This document shows positions 55,326 through 64,000 of a stretch of 64,000 nucleotides of DNA, piece by piece. Location: the NCBI GenBank assembly GCA_026419775.2, contig JAOPGA020000819.1:1-64000 (forward strand). Reading direction: 5' to 3'. The stretch is from Acrasis kona. Its lineage: Eukaryota > Heterolobosea > Eutetramitea > Acrasida > Acrasidae. The translations under genes were made by a program, and so were the position numbers. The notes beneath the pieces are model-generated. The model did not search any database. It saw only the letters and a program-made list of their open reading frames with translations, and had not been told where the DNA came from. Numbering within the stretch: the first letter of the stretch is position 1; the number at the start of each line of letters is the position of its first letter.

Positions 55326-57751
55326 TTACTTAGTGGTCATTACGTATACTCCTGTCCAGTTTTCAGACGGCGGTGACTCAATATACTGAAGACATCTATC
55401 CATGAGTTTTTTGCTGGCCATGTCACTTGGGAATTCTTTGTGGTATTGTTCGAATTCAACTAGCGAAGAGGCAAATTCTCTCTTTAGGTACAAATTAAAA
55501 TAAGTCTTTGTGAACTTGGCAGCCATGTCTGCTCTGAAACTAGACGAAGAATCTGTAATGATTTCATAAATCATCACTCCCTTGGTTTTTCCTTTGACGG
55601 CAACAGTGTCCAACACTCTGGTGGGAAGTCTACTGCCGATAACCTTCATCACCTCTTCGGAAGTTATTATATTAGTATTGTATTGCTTGTTCGCTCCTGT
55701 TAAGCGACTGGATAAATTCACAGCATCTCCAATAGCTAAAAAAATGTAAATGAAACAGAATAAATAATTTTAAAGTACCTGTGTAGTTGATGCGAACCGG
55801 AGATCCTATATTACCAACAATGCACTCCCCCATATGAATGCCTATAATTGGGACAACTGCTGGTAGATTCTTTTTTGAAAAAGTTTCGCTCATTTTTTTA
55901 CATGACGATGATATTATAAGAGCAGCCCTGCAACATTTGAATACATAGTCATTGACATCTTTTGGAGCATTCCAGAACGCCATCACGATATTTCCAATAA
56001 ATTTATCTAATGTGCCCTCGTTCTGCCTAATTACTCTTGAAAGTTCCTCAAAATAAACACTCAGGACATCCTCGACAAGAACTTTTGGATCCAACCTCTC
56101 TGCTATCGATGCAAAATGTGCTATATCAACGAACATGATACACACGTTTCTAGTGGATACAAATGGTCTGAAGAACTCTGCTGTCCTAGGATGATCCAAA
56201 AACCCTCTTATCAGTTCGATTGGGACATATTTTACGAATCCCTTCATGGCAATTGTCATCTTATGTACCTCTGTACCCAGTGTCTCGATCTCACTCAATA
56301 TCTGTCTACTTTGTACAAAATTAGACCACTTTTGCCAAAGTGTTGTATCTTTTTTGACTTTCGGAGCTAATTCTACTTTACGTAGTCTTTGCATTTCAAG
56401 ACGAATAAAATCGAGAGGAGCAGTAATCATAAAGGCCAATACCAAACTAATTATAGTGGAGAACACTACGATTAGAACCTCAGTGACGCTTACTGTAATA
56501 CGAAGTCTGTTGACTGGCCCCAGCAGATCGTCCGTCCTAATAAACACCAGAATGGTGCAGTCCACTCCTCTATCGTCTTTGAAAGGTATGGTTTTGACGT
56601 AGTAACTAGTACTGGTGTCAACATAGTACCTATCAGATCTAATTAGGTCTTCAGTTAAAGTAGTCCCATATGTCGTTTCAAAACTACTACCGAGCGTCGC
56701 AACCCAAGGTATAGAACTCTGACTCAACCTCTTCATTCGGGGAGGAGAGGAGCTAAATAAAACTTCTTCTGTCTTCGTACTTGCTACCATCAAAAACCCT
56801 TTGGTTAGAGACAATGTAAATTGCGCTATTCGCTGATATGTTTAACTTTGCTAGTACTTTGTTAAAGTACCCTATAGAACAGGTAGCAGCTACATAACCA
56901 GTGTTTGAAAAAGGAACAATGGCATCATAACAAAAGTTGTTTGATTTGATATCATAGTAGAAGTCAGAAACGGTCGGTGTCGTAAAAGTTATAGCGGAAC
57001 TGTAAGTGGGTATGGCTGATGTAGAAAAATTCAAAGTGACAGTGGCCTTATCCAGATACATCACTCCAAGATATTTACTTACATCAGATTCTAAAAAGTT
57101 ATACAAACTAGAACTATAACCCAACTGAGCTGAAAAATGATTTGAATTATTTCCAGAGTACGACAAATAAGATTTGGACGCTAAAAACAGTTAGTGAATG
57201 TTGTCTAATTGAATTTACTTTTGTTGTAGTAATAGAGACCAATGTACTCGTTCGAAGCAGTGTTGGCGATGCGAGAATATAAAAGCATCGAAGTGGCGTT
57301 AAAATTCTCTGTACTCAGCCCTTCGAGTTGAAACATGCTTGCTATTGACGATGACACTGAAAATTGTTGTTCAATGATTGGTTTTGTATAAATTAATGAA
57401 ATATCTGCAGTTTGTGCAGCTCTTTTTGCTAGGGCTAAATTGAGTTGGTTTTGTAAGTCGGCTATGGTCAGGGATACAATCACTGCCGAAGGCACTGTAG
57501 CAAAAAGACAAAATATAACAACAAGCGTTACTTTGATGCTTATGTAACCTCGTAGATGCTTTAAAACTTTTTGTTACAGATGACTGTTGCTTGACCAACG
57601 CTCCCTTGACGTTAAATTCATTAAAATCCAACTCCTCCATCTCTTCGAATGAAATCACATCGTCGAATGATTCCGTATAGGAGGGAGACTCAATTGTGCG
57701 GTCAGAATAGGTCTTGCTGTTGTCTTGGGTAGGTTTACCATTTCTTGCCAT
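55326..57751 (-). CDS. Membrane adenylyl cyclase paralogue A, C2-like (lacks second metal Asp)
   Basis: Three exons with introns at 55736-55778 and 57181-57218 encode about 780 aa. A first membrane helix (VTLVVIFCLFATVPSAVIV), an extracellular CACHE-like region of about 300 residues, a second helix (VSVTEVLIVVFSTIISLVLAF), a HAMP-like linker and a class III cyclase domain follow in order. The first metal Asp is present (FVDIAHF, codon 56125-56127). The second is Asn (DKFIGNIVMAF, codon 55990-55992). The Lys and Thr expected of ATP specificity (DKFIG, NYTAIGD) and the transition-state Asn and Arg (VNLSSR; codons 55716-55718 and 55704-55706) are intact. Two single-base frame changes, near 56797 and 57557, fall at homopolymers and are probably assembly errors. 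It is divergent from and paralogous to the next cyclase. Confidence 0.85.
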
Positions 57752-57798
57752 AATTGTTTGAACTTTTTTAACCGTAGTCACCCGAAACCCAGAGGAGG
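57752..57798. promoter_or_regulatory. 47-bp intergenic region between divergent cyclase genes
   Basis: The start codons of the two cyclase genes (complement 57749-57751 and 57799-57801) are separated by 47 bp. It includes a T-run/AACCG element (ACTTTTTTAACCG). Any core promoter and 5' leaders for both genes must fit here or overlap coding DNA, so a shared bidirectional promoter is inferred. Confidence 0.55.
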
Positions 57799-60136
57799 AT
57801 GTCCTCAGAGGTGGTTCCAGATGAGACAATAGAAATATCGTTCACCAATACACGTAAAAAGTCACAAATTGAGGTTTACACAATCAAGGAACGGATAAGA
57901 AAATTCTTCCGAGGGTTCGTAAGCATCAAATTGTCACTCCTTGTTTGCTTCATCGTACTTGTGTTTGTACCAACACTAGTCGTTTTTGCAGTGACGCTTA
58001 CCGATCTTACGAGCTATGTCATCTCGGAAGTAGTGGCGAAAGCAGACCTTTCTTCACAGGGTGTAAATGGACAGCTGTACAACCTACTTACACCTCCTAT
58101 AATTTCAAGCAAGGCAATAGCCTCAGCCTATAAACAAAATTTAGTGCAGGTAGATGATATGTCAATGAATATGAAGCACATGTTCTCGATAGCAAGTAGC
58201 AGCCAATCCTTTCAATATACCTTTTTTTGCTCTAATCGTAAGTCAGAGTCAACAAACTTGTTTAAAATTATTCAGGTAACATTCAATTGGGTTACGGGAG
58301 AGACAATCTTAACCGACTGACTTTGAGTTATGCGGTTAATGGAACAATGTTTATTTATGATTCTTCCAATGTAAATCAGGTAACAGGTGCCCCTAAAACA
58401 GTCACAAACACTACAGGATTTAATGTAACATCACAACAATCATACCTTAATGCAATGACGTACAGCTCAACAACTTGGACATCTATATTTCAATCAAACA
58501 CAAATTTGTATAATACCCAAACTAATAACTCTCAATCATCCTACTACATGTCTGTTGCATCTACATTTACCAATTCCACTGGAAACCCTGTCGGCTATGG
58601 TGGTATCACGATATCAATTGCGTTAATTAGTTCCTATTTGCAGGATTTTTTTATATCAACAAATAGTGCAATGTACATTATAGAAAGAAATAACAGTTAC
58701 ATGGTTGCTAGTTCGCTTCAAACCGAAAACCTTATCTCCAACAATCTGAGGGTACCACTAAGTGGCAGCAATCAACCAGTGACAGCATATATTGGTGCCG
58801 CTCTTGAAAGAGAGTGGGGTGTGAACATTGTTGGAAGCAATAAGCAAATACAAATCTCCTATAATTCGCTTACATACTTGGTGTATGCAACTCAGTTCGG
58901 AGATGCATATGGACTTGACTGGATTATTCTATCTATTGTAAACATTGATGACTTCACTGAACCCATCTCTACCTTTAAGAAGGTTGTATTAATCGTTGAC
59001 GTTATTGTTGCGTCAGTAAGTTTGGTTCTTGGTTTGTTGTTCGCATTGGCCATTACTGTCCCTCTAGATCGACTTGGTAACAAAATGAATAACATGAGAA
59101 CGCTTAAGAACAATGACAATGTCATAATCCCGAGAGGATTGAATTACATTTTATCAGGAACATTTTTTTCGGAAACTAAGGCATTACATGAAGACTTTTT
59201 AAAGATGCAAGTCGCCGTGGAGGGATTCATGAAATATCTCCCTAAAGAAATCGTGGCAACATTTTTAAATCACAGCGAAGCGGAGAGGTTGTTCAGACCT
59301 TTTACACAACACAAAGAATTATGCTTTGTATTTACAGGTAACGAATAAGAAATTCTTTCGTACTAAATTTCATAGACATTAAAAACTTCACAACGATTAC
59401 CGAGAGCTTGAAACCAAAACAATTGATAGAAATGTTGATGGTATATTTCGACAAGATGACCGAAGTAGTTAGAAGAAACAAGGGGACCCTCGATAAATAT
59501 ATAGGAGATGCTCTAATGTGCTTTTGGAACGCTCCTCTACAACAGCAAGAATACATTCGAAATGCATGCATGGCAGCGCTCCAAATGGATCAAGCTTGTA
59601 AACAATTGTCAAAGAAATTTGTGAGACAAGGACTTCCAGAGTTAGTTACTAGGATAGGGGTACACAGTGGACCTTGCTTAGTGGGCAACAGTGGGTCGAC
59701 CTTCCGCCTGGCTTATACAGCAATAGGCGAGCATGTAAATTTGGCGGCAGATCTTGAGGCAATGAATAAAGAATATGGCACGACCATCATGTGTTCGGAT
59801 GTAGTGTACATGAAAGTTAGAAGCTCTTTTTATTTCAGATTGTTAGATACTATCGAGTCCAAATTATATCCTAATGGAATCAAAATTTATGAAATTCTGG
59901 AGATGAATATTGGTGAAAAGGCTACTGCCGCCGCTATTCGATTTAGTAAAGCATATACTGATTTATTTTTGGTTAGAGAATTTGAAAAGGCTCTTGTTGT
60001 TTTCGAAGACCATCTCCAACAGTACCCCGGTGATTTGGCTTCAAAGAATTTAATAAACCTGTGCAACATGTATATAAAAGAACCACCCAAGCCAGATTGG
60101 ACCGGAGTTACAGAGGGAGTTGAACATGCCCACTAA
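57799..60136 (+). CDS. Membrane adenylyl cyclase paralogue B, C1-like (lacks transition-state Arg)
   Basis: Three exons with introns at 58238-58275 and 59338-59375 encode about 753 aa, in frame throughout. A membrane helix (LSLLVCFIVLVFVPTLVVFA), CACHE-like ectodomain, second helix (VVLIVDVIVASVSLVLGLL), HAMP-like linker and the conserved GFMKYLP pre-cyclase segment come before a class III cyclase domain. Both metal Asps are present: Asp501 (FVFTDIKNF) and Asp545 (DKYIGDALM), 44 residues apart as in mammalian enzymes. The VN-x3-R motif reads VNLAADLE: Asn622 is kept but the Arg position is Asp626. Lys541 and YTAIG point to ATP rather than GTP. Alone it should be poorly active; paired with the paralogue it would complete one site. 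Confidence 0.88.
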
Positions 60137-60390
60137 TAAATTTATTGTACACACTAATGAACTAGTCAATTATATCTTGTGCGCCAACTTTCCCTCCTTC
60201 AAAATTCGTTAATTTCGAATTCTAATTATTAGTTGAAACCAGGTTAGTTGACAAAACAAAAATGATTTTATGTTATATTCCGAGATTTTTATTGGTGGAA
60301 ATTAAAGGATTGGGTTTGCCAATGTAACGGAACCGCCATTTAAATTCAATAAACACATACCAGATCCAACAAATTTAAACAAAAGACAAG

Positions 60391-60951
60391 ATGTCCGATA
60401 CCGAGAACAACACACCACCAGTCGATACCAAGGAAACCAAGAAGAAGGGCACTGGCAAAGGTAAATCAAAAGTACCTAAAGAACCCAAAGAAAAGACAAG
60501 CAAAACTTCAAGCGGTGGACGCGGTGGCAAAAAAGATGACAGAGGTAAAAGTGTATCCCGTTCACAAAGAGCTGGTCTACAATTCCCAGTCGGTCGTTTG
60601 GCAAGATACTTACGTGAAGGAAGATATAGCGAACGTATTGGAGCTGGTGCGCCAGTATACATTGCAGCAGTTCTCGAATACCTTGCAGCAGAAATTTTGG
60701 AGTTGGCAGGTAATGCCGCACGTGATAACAAGAAGGGAAGAATTATCCCACGTCACATCCAACTCGCTATCCGTAACGACGAGGAGTTGAACAAGCTACT
60801 TAGCGAAGTTATCATCGCATCTGGTGGTGTTCTTCCAAACATCCACACAATTCTTCTACCAACAACCCAAGGTAAACAAACAAAGGGCACAAAAGGAAAG
60901 AAGGGTGCCGAAGAAGGTGGCGCAGAAGAGACTTTATCGCAAGAGTACTAA
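60391..60951 (+). CDS. Histone H2A, H2A.X type, with long N-terminal extension
   Basis: An intronless gene encodes 186 aa. The histone fold is canonical ([77 protein letters not shown]), including the acidic patch. The last four residues are SQEY, the phosphorylation motif of H2A.X used by ATM/ATR-type kinases at double-strand breaks. The N-terminal tail is about 60 residues, against roughly 15-20 in ordinary H2A, Lys/Thr-rich with an acidic, Pro-containing first third, more like a linker-histone tail. Lack of introns is usual for core histones. The BRCT/BAH protein in the same window is a plausible reader of the phosphorylated tail. Confidence 0.95.
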   Translation: MSDTENNTPPVDTKETKKKGTGKGKSKVPKEPKEKTSKTSSGGRGGKKDDRGKSVSRSQRAGLQFPVGRLARYLREGRYSERIGAGAPVYIAAVLEYLAAEILELAGNAARDNKKGRIIPRHIQLAIRNDEELNKLLSEVIIASGGVLPNIHTILLPTTQGKQTKGTKGKKGAEEGGAEETLSQEY

Positions 60952-61068
60952 GAAGAATGTATGTATAAATAAATTTATAAATGTCAAAATAATACTTTGT
61001 GTGACTTGTATATATTATATTATATATTATAGTATAATTTTGTAAATTACAATCAATTTATAAAGAAG

Positions 61069-63575
61069 ATGATTGTAGGCATCAAGAACATTGGTCAAGG
61101 TATTGGTAAGGGTGTTACCACTGCCGCGTCTAGTGTCGCGTCTGGTGTTGGAGTAGTGGTAGAGAATGTCTCAAACATTGCCTCACAAAAGAAGTTTGTT
61201 TCCCCTCCAGATAAAAAGGGAGAAATCAATGAGCTCAAGGCTGCTCTTAGCGACCCTAAGATTGACAAGGATCCCAAGCTAAAGAAGGAGGTTCTCCAAA
61301 AGGTTATTGCCTACATGACCATGGGAATCGACACTAGTAGGTTGTTCGATAAGATGATTCTGGTTAGTCGAAACATTCATGGCTAATAATAACCTTTTAA
61401 TTGTATTAGAATGTACACACAAAAGACATTACGCAGAAGAAGATGGTATACCAGTATTTGATAAATTATGCGAACACCAACCAAGATTTGGCTATACTCA
61501 CCATCAACACATTGTCCCGAGATTGCAGAGATGAAAGTCCATTAGTGCGTGGTCTCGCATTAAGAAGTTTGTCAAGTCTCAGACTTCCTAAACTGGTAGA
61601 GTATCTACTACCACTTATCAACGAAGGATTGAACGATCCCAATTCTTATGTCAGAAAGACTGCAGTCATGTCCATCGTCAAGCTCTACAGAATCGCACCA
61701 AAGCACATTGAGAGTGAGAACTATGTAGAGAGACTATATTCAACCATCAAGGATAAGGACGTCCAAGTTAGCATCAACTCCATCAGAGCACTCAATGAAA
61801 TCCTTGAGAACGAGGGAGGCATTAAAATCACCAAAAAAATGATTTATTACTTGGTAAACAGAGTGCAAGAGTACAATGAGTGGCAATTATGCGAGGTGTT
61901 GGAACAGCTTCTCAAATACACTCCAGAGAGCAACAACGAAGTGTTCGACATGATGAACTTATTGGACGAAAAGTTGCAAATTGCAAACAGCGCCGTTGTG
62001 ATGAGCATTACCAATGTATTTTTACAATTCACACAGACCATGCCCAAGATCAACCACAAGGTCTACACGCGTCTAAGAGATCCATTGTTGCTGCTGCTTG
62101 CCACCGCTCCCCACGAATTGGCCTACTCTCTACTACAACACACCAAGTTGATGATCACAAGAGAGCCATCAGTCTTCAGTTATCACTTTAAGGACTTTTA
62201 CATCAAACACAACGAACCAACCTACCTAAAGGAATTAAAATTGGAAACGCTCACTTTAGTCGCCAACGAACAAAATGTAAAAGAGATCATGGAAGAGCTT
62301 GGATACTATGTGTCGTTAGGAGATAACGAAGTAAGCACATCTTGCAAAGCCATTCAATCGTTGGGTGCCATAGCAGTCAGCATGAGCATTGCCACCGAAG
62401 CATCGTTAACGTATTTATTAGACTTTTTGGAGATGGGAGTGGTACACATTCTAAGCGAGACTTTTATCGTACTCAAGGACATTCTCAGAAAATATGACAA
62501 TGATGATTTTTGCAGCACATACTTACCAGCCATCACCAAACATTGGAAGAGCATCCAAGATCCAAAAGCACTGGTCGCATTCTTATGGATATTGGGAGAG
62601 TACGGAGAGATCATCGACTCCTCACCTTACATTTTGGAACACTTTATCGACAATTACACAACCTATCACCACGGTGTCAGAATTGAAATTTTAACGGCTG
62701 CCATGAAATTGTTCTTCAAGAGACCACCAGAAATGCAAAGCATGTTGGGAAGGTTATTCGAACACAGCATCGCAGATACCAGTCACGCCGACGCCCACGA
62801 TCGCGCGCTCTTTTATTATCGTCTACTCCAAACCAATGTCAATCTCGCACGTGAGGTCGTGCTGACCAAGAAGAAGATTGTAAGTAATTTCACAGAAGAA
62901 GAAAGTGCAGAGTTTAGAGATTTGTTGTTTGGTGAATTCAACAGTTTGAGCGTCTTGTATGGTAAGCCGAGCGAAAGATTTATCATCAAGGGAGCAGGTG
63001 TGTTGGGAGAGGAGGAAGCCGAAGATGAAGACGAAGAAGAGGAAGAAGAAGAGGAGCAAGAGCAGGAGGAGGAAGAGGAACAAGAAGAAACAACTAACGG
63101 CACACCTACTGCACATCCATCTCAGAACAAACAAAGACTTTTAAGCAGAGGATATGAATACGTTGAGGAGCAAGGAAACTCTCCCACCTCTCCAATCGTA
63201 GCGAATCAAAGTCCGGCTCTGTTGCCTAATCCAAGATTAATCGAAAAAGTTGAATACCAAGATTGTTGGGCATCGAGTGATTCTGTTAGACAGGTTGAAT
63301 CCTTCAAATTGAAACAAAGACCGCCGGCGCAGACCACTGAACAATTGTTGAGAGCGAATGGATTTGTGACGTTTGCTGTGAGAGTTGTGAGTGAACCTTT
63401 CCAATTCTATTTTTATGGTCAACCAAGGGGAAATGAAAAATCTTACTTGTTGATTAAGGCATTGATGGGTGATGATGGATCCGTGAATTTGGAATTGAGA
63501 TCAGATGCAAAGAGTGGTGGGGATATGGATAACTTTATTCAATTGTTTAAAAAATCGTTCCAAAGATACATGTAA
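61069..63575 (+). CDS. AP4B1: AP-complex beta subunit, most like AP-4 beta
   Basis: Two exons with an intron at 61363-61409 (47 nt) encode about 819 aa. The N-terminal trunk is a HEAT/ARM solenoid with the beta-adaptin signature (GEINELKAAL, VIAYMTMGIDTSRLF, QKKMVYQYLINYA, DLAILTINTLSRDC, PLVRGLALRSLSSL). A Glu-rich hinge lies at about 650-680. The C-terminal 110 residues are a single platform-type appendage (CWASSD, LLRANGFVTFAVRVVSEPFQFYFYGQ, FIQLFKKS), as in AP-4 beta, rather than the two-part ear of AP-1/2 beta. AP-4 mediates trans-Golgi export. The N-terminus carries about 35 extra Gly/Val/Ser residues. The AP-4 call is from length and appendage form; AP-1/2 beta is the alternative. Confidence 0.85.
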
Positions 63576-63646
63576 AATGTTCATTATTGCAATCAATTTT
63601 TGTAATTTGTTTGTTCGTTTATTTTTGTTTGATTTTTTGAGCGGCA

Positions 63647-64000
63647 ATGTATCAGAGCAGATTGACTGACTTTCGAATAAAACCTAGTTCACAACCACCT
63701 CCGAGAGGATCTCAACTTAGTTTTGAGAGGACACCACGTGGATTCCCTACACAATGGCCTTATAATAGTTTATATAAACCACCTTCAAAAGATGCCATCA
63801 ATCACATGCAACCAAATATACCAACACAATTGACGAGCTGGAGGTCAAGAGATGACGCACCATTCTCAAGTCACGCCAAACAAAGTGTTTCTCGTGAGGT
63901 TTTCTCGAAAATCAAACCCAAAGTTGTGTCTACTGAGTGGGGTAGCAACAATTGTATTATGACAATGGATCATCATTTGAATTCTCCTCTCTGTATCTCT
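63647..64000 (+). CDS. 5' part of an unrecognised gene, cut by the window end
   Basis: From the ATG at 63647 the frame stays open for 118 codons to the end of the window. The N-terminus MYQSRLTDFRIKPSSQPP is followed by a polar, Pro/Ser-rich, probably disordered region. QSRLTDF resembles a PCNA-interacting (PIP) box but ends FR rather than the usual two aromatics. No domain is seen yet. It starts 71 bp after the beta-adaptin stop. Confidence 0.5.
   Translation, partial: MYQSRLTDFRIKPSSQPPPRGSQLSFERTPRGFPTQWPYNSLYKPPSKDAINHMQPNIPTQLTSWRSRDDAPFSSHAKQSVSREVFSKIKPKVVSTEWGSNNCIMTMDHHLNSPLCIS

Noticed and set aside
57752-57829. Cyclase A starting upstream of 57751
   Set aside because: The open frame continues but only through non-ATG codons and would overlap the start of cyclase B.
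62816-63134. Antisense Ser/Leu-rich frames opposite the adaptin hinge
   Set aside because: They are complements of the Glu-rich hinge codons and not genes.

Overview
The window is about 64 kb of a compact nuclear genome from a unicellular eukaryote. The evidence is spliceosomal GT-AG introns of only 34-47 nt, roughly 30 genes on both strands, intergenic gaps often below 150 bp, AATAAA signals that begin at or just after stop codons, and a gene set with a nucleoporin, an AP-complex beta subunit, histone H2A, SET-MYND and TBC domains. The standard genetic code fits every gene I traced. The mix of CACHE-type membrane cyclases, a RhoGEF-RabGAP fusion, a p25-alpha-type protein, a Crinkler-like NTPase-nuclease and LEA proteins suggests a free-living amoeba or amoeboflagellate, with Heterolobosea (Naegleria/Acrasis relatives) my best guess and Amoebozoa the alternative. 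Lineage is inference, because no rRNA or organelle sequence is present.

Layout. 0-6 kb is an accessory island: an OTU-type cysteine protease, a Crinkler/CR-type P-loop NTPase fused to a PD-(D/E)xK-like nuclease, retroelement fossils and a BED zinc-finger protein. 6-8.5 kb holds a secreted Cys-repeat protein and sparse DNA. 8.5-16.4 kb has a GPC1 acyltransferase (six exons), NUP93, a tandem-BRCT plus BAH protein and a small nuclear protein. 17-25 kb has a p25-alpha-like repeat protein, a bestrophin-like channel, a small secreted protein, a SET-MYND methyltransferase and several unrecognised proteins. 25-35 kb has an M1 aminopeptidase and a giant RCC1-WSC-(TP)n membrane protein. 35-44 kb has a TPR-MYND protein, an unrecognised protein and a secreted AbfB/PAN-like protein. 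44-55 kb has a beta-hydroxyacid dehydrogenase, an ARM-RhoGEF-TBC protein, a probable mitochondrial LEA protein, an acyl-CoA synthetase and a drebrin/Abp1-like protein. 55-60 kb has two divergent membrane adenylyl cyclases. 60-64 kb has an H2A.X-type histone, an AP-4-like beta adaptin and the start of another gene.

The most striking observation is the divergent cyclase pair. The minus-strand gene lost one metal-binding Asp (now Asn) but keeps the Asn and Arg of the transition-state motif. The plus-strand gene keeps both metal Asps but has Asp in place of the Arg. Each is half an active site, as in mammalian C1/C2, and the two start codons lie only 47 bp apart. This reads as a co-expressed, obligately heterodimeric receptor cyclase.

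A second striking observation is the RCC1 protein. Ten introns interrupt ten of its 13 repeats at the same site and in the same phase, so all nine internal exons are multiples of three. Apparent single-base frame changes in four otherwise intact host genes, together with two N bases, point to draft-assembly errors, although most are at homopolymers and should be checked.
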